Assembly (NCBI GenBank): GCA_902623495.1
Contig: CACNTW010000010.1
Location: 1 to 39,807, forward strand
Direction: 5' to 3'
DNA length: 39,807 bases
Source of the DNA: an uncultured Pelagibacteraceae bacterium
Lineage (GTDB): Bacteria > Pseudomonadota > Alphaproteobacteria > Pelagibacterales > Pelagibacteraceae
Shown: positions 1-8,527 of the stretch, piece by piece
How positions within the stretch are numbered: position 1 is the stretch's first letter
Layout of the letters: every line of letters starts with the position of its first letter
Position numbers and translations under genes: made by a program
Notes under the pieces: generated by a model
Told to the model about the DNA's origin: nothing
Databases searched by the model: none
What the model saw: only the letters and a program-made list of their open reading frames with translations

Positions 1-331
1 ATCAATAGAATTAGCAAAAAAATTGATTAAAAAATTTGATTTAACCTCAAGATTAAATCATTATCCATCAGAACTTTCAGGTGGGGAAAATCAAAGAATA
101 GCAATTGCTAGAGCTTTAATAAACGAGCCAAATATTATTCTTGCTGATGAACCTACTGGCAGTTTAGATTTTGAGAATGCCAAACAAATATTCAAAATCT
201 TATTTAATTTAAAAGAAAAAAATAGAATTATAATTTTTGCAACCCACAATAGATATTTTGCAAATATGGCAGATTGTAAAATTAAAATGATTGGTGGTAA
301 GATGAGCATCACCAATGAAAGAATCAGTTAA
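1..331 (+). CDS. lolD: Lipoprotein-releasing ABC transporter ATPase LolD (3' part only)
   Basis: This is the C-terminal end of an ABC ATPase; the reading frame is already open at base 2, so the N-terminus with Walker A lies outside the window. Visible are the signature LSGGENQRIAIARAL, Walker B IILADEPTGSLD, and the H-loop in FATHN. The LolD-type sequence (DEPTGSLD, followed by a short C-terminus) and its position directly before dnaE fit the lolCD-dnaE order common in alphaproteobacteria. LolD powers LolC/E in releasing lipoproteins from the inner membrane to LolA. Its end overlaps dnaE by 17 bp. The MacB/FtsE group is similar, so the exact subfamily is inferred partly from context. Confidence 0.8.
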   Translation, partial: SIELAKKLIKKFDLTSRLNHYPSELSGGENQRIAIARALINEPNIILADEPTGSLDFENAKQIFKILFNLKEKNRIIIFATHNRYFANMADCKIKMIGGKMSITNERIS

Positions 332-3300
332 CAAAACGTTTAATCAATTTAAAATACATACTCAATATTCAATTTGCGAAGGTGCTGTAAAAATTGATCA
401 ATTAAAAGATTTCTGTAAAAAAAATAAAATTAAATCTTTAGGCTTATCAGATACTTATAATTTATCAGGTGCATTAGAGTTCTCAGAAAGTTTATCATCT
501 GTTGGCACACAGCCTATTATTGGTACTCAGATATTATTTAAATATAAAGAATTTAAGGGTTTAATTCCTCTAATAGCAAAAAATTATGATGGTTATAAAA
601 ATATAATAAAACTATCATCAAAATCGTATTTGGAAAATTCAGATACTACAGATCCATATTGTGATTTGATCGATCTTCTAAAAAATCCAGAGGGCATTAT
701 AGTTTTAACTGGTTCTATCAAATGTTTGTTTGGATATTTATTTAATAAAGGTTTATTCAACGAGATCGAAGAAATACTGATTAAGTTAAAAGAAAAATTT
801 AATGACAATATTTATATAGAAATTCAAAGACATAATAACATCAATGAAAAAGATTTTGAGAATTATAATCTTAAAGTTTCAGAAAAGTTAGAATTGCCAA
901 TTATTGCTTCAAATGAAGTTTATTATTTAGAAAAAAATATGTTTGAAGCGCATGATGCACTTATGTGTATAGGTAAAAAAACTTATGTGAACGACTCAAA
1001 TAGAGAAAAACTCACAAATCAACATTATTTTAAATCATCAGATGAGATGATTGATCTTTTTAAAGATTTACCTGAGGCATTAGAAAATAATTTTAATTTG
1101 CCATTTAGATGTTCGTTTAAGCCAAATTTTTCTAAACCTATTTTACCAAGTATTTCATCTTCTAAAAAAGATCCAAATGATATATTAAAACATTTATCTT
1201 TTGAGGGACTTAAAGAAAAATTCAAATTATTTTTTGATATAGAGTCTATTAATATTGATAAAAATGAAAAATATTTAGAATATAAAAAAAGATTGGATCA
1301 TGAAATACGAATAATAGTTGAAATGAATTATTCTGGTTATTTCTTGATCGTTTCAGATTATATTAGGTGGGCTAAGCAGAATAAAATACCTGTAGGACCT
1401 GGTAGAGGATCTGGAGCAGGTTCTTTGGTTGCTTGGTGCTTATCCATTACTGATATAGATCCAATAAAATTCAATCTTATTTTTGAAAGATTTTTAAATC
1501 CTGATAGAATTTCAATGCCAGATTTTGACATAGATTTTTGTGAAGAAAAAAGAGATTTAGTTTTTGAATATTTAACCACTAAATATAAAAATAGCGTAGC
1601 ACACATTATTACTTTTGGTAAGCTTAAGGCAAGAATGGTAATTCGAGATGTTGGTAGAGTTTTAGGATTACCTTATGGTTTTGTTGATAGTATTTGTAAA
1701 ATGATACCATTTGATCCATCTAGACCTATGTCTTTACAAGAATGCATTAATGTCGAACCTAGATTGCAGAAGTTAATTAAAGAAGATAAAAGGGTAGATC
1801 GTTTAGTTAATTTATCTCTCAAATTAGAAGGTTTAAATCGTAATGTTGCTACTCATGCAGCAGGTGTAGTTATAGCAGATAAAAAATTAACAGATACTGT
1901 CCCTTTATACAAAGATAATTCGTCCAATCTTCTTTTACCTTCAACCCAGTTTGATATGTACTCAGCAGAAAATGCAGGTCTTATAAAATTTGATTTTTTA
2001 GGTTTAAAGACACTTACAGTTATTGATAAAGCACAAAAATTAATTAATAAAAATAATCCTGAATTTAAAATTGATAAAATTAATTACGAAGATCAGAAAG
2101 TATATAAATTGCTATCAAGTGGTAAAACAGTTGGATTATTTCAACTTGAAAGTTCAGGAATGAAAGATGCTCTTATTAATATGAAACCAAACAGATTAGA
2201 GGATATAATTGCATTAGTAGCTTTATATAGGCCTGGACCGATGAGTAATATACCAATATATAATGAATGTAAGCATGGTAAAAGAGAACCAGACTATCTT
2301 CACCCAAAATTAGAGCAAATTTTAAAACCAACCTATGGAGTAATAATTTATCAAGAACAAGTTATGCAGATAGCTCAAGTTCTTTCAGGATTTACAGCAG
2401 GAGAAGCTGATATTTTGAGAAGAGCAATGGGAAAAAAAAAAAGAGCAGAATTAGAAAAGCAAAAACAAAGATTTGTTGATGGAGCATTCAAAAATGGAAT
2501 AAGCAAAGATATTGCTGCTGGGATTTTTTTAAAAATTGAACCATTTGCAGAGTATGGTTTTAATAAAAGTCATGCAGCCGCATATGCAGTAATTGCTTAT
2601 CAAACTGCTTATTTAAAAACATATTATCCGCATGAATTTTTTGTTGCTTCAATGTCAATGGAATTATCAAATCAAAAAAAATTAAGTGAGTTTTATGAAG
2701 AATTAAAGAGAGTTAATATTAATATTGTTAGACCCGATATAAATAAGTCTTTTGCTGACTTTTCATCAGATGGAGAAAATTTTTTTTATGCGTTGGGTGC
2801 AATTAAAAATGTTGGATATGAGGCTATTTCAAATGTAATTCAAGAAAGAATTAATAATGGAAAATTTAAAAATCTTTCAGATTTTGTTAATAGAATTAAT
2901 CCAAAATATATAAATAAATTACAATTAGAGGGGTTAGTGCAAGCAGGAGTTTTTGATAAATTAAATAATAATAGACAGTCGTTATTTAAGTCAATACCTA
3001 GTATCATTTCGAAATCAAAAAATATTCATGAAAATAAGTCTTTAAACCAAATTGACCTATTTGGAAATCAAGAACATGAAGAATTAAATTTTATTGATAA
3101 AAGCGAAGATTGGGAGAAAGATATTAAACTTACCAAAGAATTTGAGACGTTAGGGTTTTATATTTCAGACCATCCATTAAATCAATACAAATCTGTGTTT
3201 AAACAATATAATATTGTCAATTATGACCTTTTTGAAAATAATAAAAATATATTGAGTTCGAATGTTGCTTGCACGGTACTTAAAGTTCAAGAAAAAAAAA

Positions 3301-3725
3301 CTAACAAAGGTAATTCTTATGGAATAATAAAATTTTCAGATTTATCAAATGTATTTGAATTATTTATTTTCTCAGACATATTTGAAATTAACAGAAATAA
3401 TTTAAAAGAAGGTAATTCTATAATGTTAACATTAATAAAAAATTATTCAGATGATAATAGAATTCAAAAAAGGATAAATGTAAAAAAAATGATTTCGTTG
3501 AAAGAATTATTCAATCAACCAATTAAAAATATAACATTTAAATTTAGAGAAATTGAAGATCTAAAGAAATTAAAAGATTTAAGTCATATAAATGGTGAAA
3601 CTGCAGTTAAAGTTTTGCTTGATAAAAATAACAAAATTCACACTTTTCAACTTAAAGATAAGAGAAAAGTAAATAACCAGCTTTTAAATTCTCTTAATTT
3701 AACTGAAAATGTTGTAATTGAATAA
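315..3725 (+). CDS. dnaE: DNA polymerase III subunit alpha
   Basis: Replicative polymerase catalytic subunit of 1136 aa, close to the 1160 aa of the E. coli protein. The N-terminal PHP domain begins with KIHTQYSICEG and lacks a full metal-binding set. The palm carries PDFDIDF near residues 402-408 (catalytic Asp 403 and 405) and KFDFLGL with Asp 560. GPGRGSGAGS and RRAMGKKKRAEL are conserved polymerase motifs. A C-terminal OB-fold region follows at about residues 960-1080. This is the DnaE1 type, not the error-prone DnaE2. The start ATG at 315 overlaps lolD by 17 bp, suggesting translational coupling, and there is no good Shine-Dalgarno sequence. An 11-A run at 2432-2442 encodes the conserved GKKK. 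Confidence 0.97.
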   Translation: MKESVNKTFNQFKIHTQYSICEGAVKIDQLKDFCKKNKIKSLGLSDTYNLSGALEFSESLSSVGTQPIIGTQILFKYKEFKGLIPLIAKNYDGYKNIIKLSSKSYLENSDTTDPYCDLIDLLKNPEGIIVLTGSIKCLFGYLFNKGLFNEIEEILIKLKEKFNDNIYIEIQRHNNINEKDFENYNLKVSEKLELPIIASNEVYYLEKNMFEAHDALMCIGKKTYVNDSNREKLTNQHYFKSSDEMIDLFKDLPEALENNFNLPFRCSFKPNFSKPILPSISSSKKDPNDILKHLSFEGLKEKFKLFFDIESINIDKNEKYLEYKKRLDHEIRIIVEMNYSGYFLIVSDYIRWAKQNKIPVGPGRGSGAGSLVAWCLSITDIDPIKFNLIFERFLNPDRISMPDFDIDFCEEKRDLVFEYLTTKYKNSVAHIITFGKLKARMVIRDVGRVLGLPYGFVDSICKMIPFDPSRPMSLQECINVEPRLQKLIKEDKRVDRLVNLSLKLEGLNRNVATHAAGVVIADKKLTDTVPLYKDNSSNLLLPSTQFDMYSAENAGLIKFDFLGLKTLTVIDKAQKLINKNNPEFKIDKINYEDQKVYKLLSSGKTVGLFQLESSGMKDALINMKPNRLEDIIALVALYRPGPMSNIPIYNECKHGKREPDYLHPKLEQILKPTYGVIIYQEQVMQIAQVLSGFTAGEADILRRAMGKKKRAELEKQKQRFVDGAFKNGISKDIAAGIFLKIEPFAEYGFNKSHAAAYAVIAYQTAYLKTYYPHEFFVASMSMELSNQKKLSEFYEELKRVNINIVRPDINKSFADFSSDGENFFYALGAIKNVGYEAISNVIQERINNGKFKNLSDFVNRINPKYINKLQLEGLVQAGVFDKLNNNRQSLFKSIPSIISKSKNIHENKSLNQIDLFGNQEHEELNFIDKSEDWEKDIKLTKEFETLGFYISDHPLNQYKSVFKQYNIVNYDLFENNKNILSSNVACTVLKVQEKKTNKGNSYGIIKFSDLSNVFELFIFSDIFEINRNNLKEGNSIMLTLIKNYSDDNRIQKRINVKKMISLKELFNQPIKNITFKFREIEDLKKLKDLSHINGETAVKVLLDKNNKIHTFQLKDKRKVNNQLLNSLNLTENVVIE

Positions 3726-3775
3726 AAAAAAGGTTGTTTTTTTTTAAATTAATAGTATCAATCTCGAAATTAACA

Positions 3776-3848
3776 CGCACACAATTTGTGGTTTTATACC
3801 TCCGGTCCCTTATGGGCAGAAATTGTGGTGGCATAACCGGGAATAAAA
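3776..3848 (+). ncRNA. rpsB leader RNA (S2 autoregulatory element), pseudoknot candidate
   Basis: This non-coding stretch before rpsB is visibly richer in G and C than its surroundings. An 8-bp stem pairs 3780-3787 (CACAATTT) with 3820-3827 (AAATTGTG). Inside it are two small hairpins, 3790-3792/3798-3800 and 3807-3809/3814-3816 (CCC-TTAT-GGG). TCCGGT at 3801-3806, inside the stem loop, can pair with ACCGGG at 3836-3841 outside it, giving an H-type pseudoknot that covers the GGGA Shine-Dalgarno-like site before ATG 3849. A cis-regulatory RNA before the S2 gene has been described in Pelagibacter; the pairings here are read by eye. The likely job is feedback repression of rpsB-tsf by S2. The exact 5' end is unknown. 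Confidence 0.75.
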
Positions 3849-4631
3849 ATGAATATACCAAAAATAACAATAGAACAATTACTAGAAGCAGGAGTCCACT
3901 TAGGGCATAAAACTTTAAGATGGAACCCAAAAATGAAAAAATACATTTTTGGAAAAAGAGATTCAATACATATAATTGATTTAACTCAAACTCTTGAATT
4001 AACAAATGTGGCATTAGAAAAAGTGTATAATACTATTTCTTCAGGGGGCAAAATTTTGTTCATATCCACAAAAAAACAGGCTTCTGAAGCTGTAGCTCAA
4101 TTAGCTAAAGACACTGATCAATATTTTGTAAACTATAGGTGGCTGGGTGGAATGTTGACAAATTGGGGGACAATTTCAAATTCAATCAAGAAATTGAATA
4201 AAATTAATTCGGATCTAAATTCTGAGAATAGAGGATTTACAAAAAAAGAATTATTAAAAATGAGTGGACAAAGAGATAAATTACAACGGTCACTTGGTGG
4301 AATAATGGAAATGAAAAAAATTCCTGATTTAGTTTTTATTATTGATACAAATTATGAATCATTAGCTATTAAAGAATCAATAAAATTGGGAATTCCTATA
4401 ATTGCTATTTTGGATACAAATTCTAACCCTGATGGAATTGATTTTCCTATACCAGGAAACGATGATGCCAGAAGATCAATTGATCTATATTGTAACTTAA
4501 TGAAAGGCACAATTGAAGATGCAAAAAAAAATATAAAGCAAACAGATGTAATTGAAAAAAAAGAAGAACAAAAAAATATAAAAAAAGAAATCAGCTCAAT
4601 TAAAAAGACCGAGAACAAAACAAATAATTGA
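3849..4631 (+). CDS. rpsB: 30S ribosomal protein S2
   Basis: A 260-aa small-subunit ribosomal protein. The family start [15 protein letters not shown] is followed by [11 protein letters not shown] and the [12 protein letters not shown] block near residue 95-105, then [11 protein letters not shown] and [13 protein letters not shown], all typical of S2. The last ~35 residues form a Lys/Glu-rich, probably disordered tail (residues 225-260), longer than the E. coli end. The gene is preceded by a structured leader whose pairing overlaps the ribosome-binding site, and is followed after 7 bp by tsf, the usual partner. S2 autoregulation of rpsB-tsf is known in other proteobacteria. Confidence 0.98.
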   Translation: MNIPKITIEQLLEAGVHLGHKTLRWNPKMKKYIFGKRDSIHIIDLTQTLELTNVALEKVYNTISSGGKILFISTKKQASEAVAQLAKDTDQYFVNYRWLGGMLTNWGTISNSIKKLNKINSDLNSENRGFTKKELLKMSGQRDKLQRSLGGIMEMKKIPDLVFIIDTNYESLAIKESIKLGIPIIAILDTNSNPDGIDFPIPGNDDARRSIDLYCNLMKGTIEDAKKNIKQTDVIEKKEEQKNIKKEISSIKKTENKTNN

Positions 4632-4638
4632 AAATAAA

Positions 4639-5490
4639 ATGAGTGACATCATAAAGGTAAAGGAATTAAGACAATCTACAGGCGCAGGTTTTAAAGATTG
4701 TAACGCTGCATTAAAAGAATCAAATGGTGATCTTGAAAAAGCTGCTGAAATATTAAGAGTTAAAGGTATTGCAAAAGCATCAAAAAAAATGTCAAGAGAC
4801 GCTAAAGAAGGCGTAGTTGTTATAAATGGAACTGATGACAAAACATCTTTAATAGAAATTAATTGTGAAACAGATTTTGTTGCAAAAAATGATGATTTTT
4901 TAAGTTTTGTTAAAGAATTGGGTAAAATAAATAACACTTGTTCATCTGACCTAAATAAATTGAAAAATACTAACATGTCTAATGGAAAAACAGTCCAAGA
5001 TAATTTGGTTGCATTAATAGCTAAAATTGGAGAGAAAATAACGATTGGAAAGTCAAAAACAATTGAAAATTCTAACACACAAAATTTTATTTACCAACAT
5101 TCGGTGATTAATGAAAATGTCTCAAAATTAGGTGTCGTTGTTTCATTAGAGGCATCAGATAAAGGAGATAAATTTAAAACATTCGGCAAGCAATTATCAA
5201 TGCATATTGCTGCTTCCAATCCAATTGCGTTATATTCAGATGAAATTCAACAAAAAATTGTAGATAAAGAACAAGAGCTGATTTTTGAGGAATTAAAAAA
5301 CTCTGGAAAACCAGAGGAAATAGTAAAAAAAATCAGTTTGGGAAAAATTAATAAATTTAAAGAGGATAATAGTTTAATGACTCAAGATTGGGTTATGGAG
5401 CCTAAAAAAAAAGTTAAAGATATAATTTCTGAAATAAATATACCAAATTTGAAAATAAAAGAATTTACACGAATAAAAATTGGCGAGTAA
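4639..5490 (+). CDS. tsf: Translation elongation factor EF-Ts
   Basis: Guanine nucleotide exchange factor for EF-Tu, 283 aa. The N-terminal UBA-like domain reads [19 protein letters not shown] (residues 7-25). The TDFVAKN motif that contacts EF-Tu is at 78-84, and the core with [11 protein letters not shown] near residue 190 follows. The length matches the bacterial family. It follows rpsB by 7 bp and ends in a TAATG overlap with frr. In most bacteria pyrH lies between tsf and frr; it is absent here. Confidence 0.98.
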   Translation: MSDIIKVKELRQSTGAGFKDCNAALKESNGDLEKAAEILRVKGIAKASKKMSRDAKEGVVVINGTDDKTSLIEINCETDFVAKNDDFLSFVKELGKINNTCSSDLNKLKNTNMSNGKTVQDNLVALIAKIGEKITIGKSKTIENSNTQNFIYQHSVINENVSKLGVVVSLEASDKGDKFKTFGKQLSMHIAASNPIALYSDEIQQKIVDKEQELIFEELKNSGKPEEIVKKISLGKINKFKEDNSLMTQDWVMEPKKKVKDIISEINIPNLKIKEFTRIKIGE

Positions 5491-6041
5491 TGTTTGAAGA
5501 AAATACTTATAAAAATAAGATGTCAAAAACTTTAGATGTGTTTTCTAAAGAGTTAAATTCTCTAAGAACTGGAAGAGCAAACGCTAACATGCTTGATATG
5601 ATTAGAGTAGATGTTTACGGACAAAAAATGCCAATAAATCAATTAGGAACAATTACTACACCAGAGCCAAGAACTATCAATATACAAGTATGGGATATTA
5701 GTAACGTTCCCATGATTGACTCAGCTATAAAAAAATCAGAGTTAGGATTGAATCCTCAAATAGACGGTCAGGTATTGAGATTACCAATTCCAGACCTAAG
5801 TGAAGAGAGAAGAATAGAAATGAAAAAAATTGTTAAATCCATGGGTGAAAAATGTAAAGTGTCCATTAGAAATATACGAAGGGAAGGTAATGATGAATTA
5901 AAAAGACTTATGAAATTAAAAGAAATATCCGAAGACAATGAAAAAAAATTTGAAAAGATAATTCAAGAAATAACAGATAATAATATTAAATTGATTGATG
6001 AAAAAGTTTCATCAAAAGAAAAAGATATAATGACTATATGA
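5490..6041 (+). CDS. frr: Ribosome recycling factor
   Basis: Splits post-termination ribosomes together with EF-G. The 183-aa length is close to the usual 185. Recognisable segments are LNSLRTGRANANMLD (residues 22-36), YGQKMPINQLGTITTPEPRT, and the three-helix bundle region LPIPDLSEERRIEMKK followed by VSIRNIRREGNDELKR. Start ATG 5490 overlaps the tsf stop by one base (TAATG), and the end overlaps uppS by ATGA, so the run is probably translationally coupled from tsf to uppS. Confidence 0.98.
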   Translation: MFEENTYKNKMSKTLDVFSKELNSLRTGRANANMLDMIRVDVYGQKMPINQLGTITTPEPRTINIQVWDISNVPMIDSAIKKSELGLNPQIDGQVLRLPIPDLSEERRIEMKKIVKSMGEKCKVSIRNIRREGNDELKRLMKLKEISEDNEKKFEKIIQEITDNNIKLIDEKVSSKEKDIMTI

Positions 6042-6727
6042 ACCCACCAATGCACGTAGCCATAATCATGGACGGTAATGGACGTTGGGGAATAAAAAAA
6101 AAAAATTCCAGAAAATATGGTCATAAAAAAGGCCTTGAAACTGTTGAAAAAATAATTTTTGCAGCAATTGAAAAAAATATAAAATTTCTAACTCTTTTTG
6201 TTTTTTCGACAGAAAATTGGAAAAGACCTATTAAAGAAGTAAATTATTTATTTAAACTTCTTAATAATTATATTGACAAAGAGATAAATAATCTCTTGAA
6301 AAAAAAAATTAAAATTAAAGTCATTGGTAACATTAAACCTTTCCCAAAGTTATTAAAAACTAAAATCAGAAAAGTTGAATTAAAATCAAAATACAATAAT
6401 AAAATTCAAGTTAACATGGCATTAAATTACGGTTCACGTCAGGAAATAATTAATTCTATAAAAACTATTAATAAACGTAAATTAATTATAAATGAAAAAA
6501 ATATTAATAAATTTCTATACACATCTTCAATTCCTGATCCTGATATATTAATTAGAACAGGCAACACTAATAGAATAAGCAATTTTTTAATGTGGCAATC
6601 TATATATACGGAGATTTTTTTTATTAAAAAAATGTGGCCTGATTTTACAAAAACAGATTTTTTTAAAATTTTACAAAAGTTTAATAAAATCAATAGAAAT
6701 TTTGGTGGCTTAAATGTTAGAAATTAA
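6038..6727 (+). CDS. uppS: Undecaprenyl diphosphate synthase (cis-prenyltransferase)
   Basis: Condenses IPP onto farnesyl diphosphate to make the C55 carrier lipid used for peptidoglycan and LPS. The 229-aa protein starts with HVAIIMDGNGRWG; Asp12 is the catalytic Asp. Further motifs are LFVFSTENWKRP (residue ~55-66), MALNYGSRQEI, and the C-terminal PDPDILIRTGNTNRISNFLMWQ with the conserved RTGxxxRxSxFxxWQ pattern. Start ATG 6038 overlaps the frr stop (ATGA); an internal ATG at codon 5 is an alternative. A run of 12 A at 6094-6105 encodes Lys-Lys-Lys-Asn just after the catalytic motif, an unusually long homopolymer for an essential gene. Confidence 0.97.
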   Translation: MNPPMHVAIIMDGNGRWGIKKKNSRKYGHKKGLETVEKIIFAAIEKNIKFLTLFVFSTENWKRPIKEVNYLFKLLNNYIDKEINNLLKKKIKIKVIGNIKPFPKLLKTKIRKVELKSKYNNKIQVNMALNYGSRQEIINSIKTINKRKLIINEKNINKFLYTSSIPDPDILIRTGNTNRISNFLMWQSIYTEIFFIKKMWPDFTKTDFFKILQKFNKINRNFGGLNVRN

Positions 6728-7358
6728 TAAAAGGATACTTACATCTATCTTTTTAATTATATCATTGTTTTTAGCTTTTTATTATGAAATTTTTTTATTT
6801 ATTTCTCTAATTTTTATTTTTTTCCAAATTTTTTATGAATTTCAATTAATTCTAAAAAAAATAATATCCAAAAAAAAACCTTTTTTTACTTTTTCGATAT
6901 TAATTTTAATATTAGTTATTTTACTTTTTTTACTTACTCAAATTTGGATTGTATTGACTGGAAATAATTTAAGCCATAAAATAAATTTACTATTTATTAT
7001 ATTAATATGTATATCAACAGATATTGGTGGTTTTATCTTTGGTAAGATATTTAAAGGTAAAAAAATAACTAAAATAAGTCCAAATAAAACTTATTCTGGA
7101 ATGTTGGGTTCATATATTTTATCAATGATAACTACTTTTTATTTTATGAGTTATCTGAATTACAATTATATAATTTTAATTTCAATAGTTTTATCGACAA
7201 TTTCTCAAATTGGTGATTTTTTCATTTCTTTTTTAAAAAGAAAAGCAAATTTAAAAGATACAGGAAATATTTTGCCTGGTCATGGTGGTTTACTTGATCG
7301 TTTTGATGGATTAATTTTTACTATACCAATTGGTTTTATAATATTGAATTTTATATGA
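6714..7358 (+). CDS. cdsA: Phosphatidate cytidylyltransferase (CDP-diglyceride synthase)
   Basis: Integral inner-membrane enzyme making CDP-diacylglycerol from phosphatidic acid and CTP, the precursor of all phospholipids. The C-terminal CdsA signature is complete at residues ~172-198: SFLKRKANLKDTGN, then LPGHGGLLDRFDG. DIGGF near residue 103-107 and SPNKTYSG near 122-129 are also family motifs. At 214 aa it is shorter than E. coli CdsA (285), with fewer N-terminal membrane spans. It overlaps uppS by 14 bp and dxr by 4 bp (ATGA). Confidence 0.95.
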   Translation: MLEINKRILTSIFLIISLFLAFYYEIFLFISLIFIFFQIFYEFQLILKKIISKKKPFFTFSILILILVILLFLLTQIWIVLTGNNLSHKINLLFIILICISTDIGGFIFGKIFKGKKITKISPNKTYSGMLGSYILSMITTFYFMSYLNYNYIILISIVLSTISQIGDFFISFLKRKANLKDTGNILPGHGGLLDRFDGLIFTIPIGFIILNFI

Positions 7359-8527
7359 ATGGAGATTTAATAATACTAGGTTCAACTGGGTCTATTGGTA
7401 CTTCAACAATTAACATATTAAAAAAGAACAGAGAAAAATTTAAAATTAGATTGTTAACATCAAATACAAATGCAGAAAAATTACTTAAACAAGCTATATT
7501 ACTTAAAGTTAAGAATGTAATTATTGAAGATGTAAATAAATTTAAAAAATATAAAAATAAATTTAAAAATAAAAAAATTAATCTACATTTAGGTATAAGA
7601 AATATTAATAAAATTTTAAAAACAAAAGTAGAATATTGTATTAATTCTATAAGTGGTATAAGTGGCCTAGAACCTACTCTAAATATTATTCCTTTTTCAA
7701 AAAATCTTTTAATAGCAAATAAAGAATCAATCATTTGCGCATGGAATTTAATAAAAAAAAAACTAAAAAAACATAATACGAATTTCATACCTATAGACTC
7801 AGAACATTTTTCCATAATGGAAATAATTAAAAATGAAAAAAAAGAAAATATTGATAAAATAATTTTGACAGCATCAGGTGGCCCTTTTTTAAATAAAACA
7901 AACAAATATATTTATAATGTAAAACCAAGATTTGCTTTAAAACATCCAAACTGGAAAATGGGTAAGAAAATTTCTATAGATTCAGCTACTATGATGAATA
8001 AGGTTTTTGAATTTATTGAAGCAAAAAAAATATTCAATTTAAATAAAAAATATCTGTCTATACTTATTCATCCTTCGTCATATATTCATGCTATTGTTTT
8101 TTTCAAAGGTAATTTGATAAAGTTTCTAGCTCATGATACTTCTATGTCGATACCAATCTCTAATGCCCTGAACATAAAAAATAAATTAAAAAAAAATTAT
8201 ATTAAATCAAATATAAAAAAATTTAATGAATTAAAATTGCATCTACCCTCAAAAAAAAAATTTCCACTTTTATCAATATTAGACTATTTACCAGACCAAG
8301 AGACTTATTTTGAAATCATACTAATTACATTAAATGATGAACTAGTAAACAAATATTTAAAAGGTAAAATCAATTTTTTATCTATACAAAATAACCTATT
8401 AAATTTAATTAAAAGTCCTTATTTCAAGAAATTTTATAAATTAAAACCTAAAAATATTTATGATATAAAAAAAATGATTATAACTGCAAAATGCTATCTT
8501 GAATTAAAATTGAAATATTATGAATAA
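7355..8527 (+). CDS. dxr: 1-deoxy-D-xylulose 5-phosphate reductoisomerase
   Basis: Second step of the MEP isoprenoid pathway: DXP to MEP with NADPH. The 390-aa sequence has the NADPH-binding GSTGSIG at residues 9-15, LLIANKESI, the metal-binding PIDSEHFS, the ASGGPF loop, and KHPNWKMGKKISIDSATMMNK with its conserved Glu in FEFIEA. The product feeds ispDF encoded on the opposite strand at 30310-31410. Start ATG 7355 overlaps the cdsA stop (ATGA); the end overlaps bamA by 8 bp. The site-2 protease gene rseP, usually found between dxr and bamA, is absent. Confidence 0.97.
   Translation: MNGDLIILGSTGSIGTSTINILKKNREKFKIRLLTSNTNAEKLLKQAILLKVKNVIIEDVNKFKKYKNKFKNKKINLHLGIRNINKILKTKVEYCINSISGISGLEPTLNIIPFSKNLLIANKESIICAWNLIKKKLKKHNTNFIPIDSEHFSIMEIIKNEKKENIDKIILTASGGPFLNKTNKYIYNVKPRFALKHPNWKMGKKISIDSATMMNKVFEFIEAKKIFNLNKKYLSILIHPSSYIHAIVFFKGNLIKFLAHDTSMSIPISNALNIKNKLKKNYIKSNIKKFNELKLHLPSKKKFPLLSILDYLPDQETYFEIILITLNDELVNKYLKGKINFLSIQNNLLNLIKSPYFKKFYKLKPKNIYDIKKMIITAKCYLELKLKYYE

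Noticed and set aside
23..331. TTG at 23 as the start of the first gene
   Set aside because: The frame is open to base 2 and the protein lacks its Walker A part, so it is the tail of a longer gene cut by the window edge.
3724..3745. A8-GGTTG-T9 as a dnaE terminator
   Set aside because: The stem would be A-U pairs only, so it is too weak for a standard intrinsic terminator; it may still slow RNA polymerase before the rpsB leader.
3694..4014. Antisense reading frame of ~100 codons across the dnaE-rpsB gap
   Set aside because: It runs through the structured leader and the start of rpsB, shows no family motif, and fits a chance open frame opposite a highly conserved gene.
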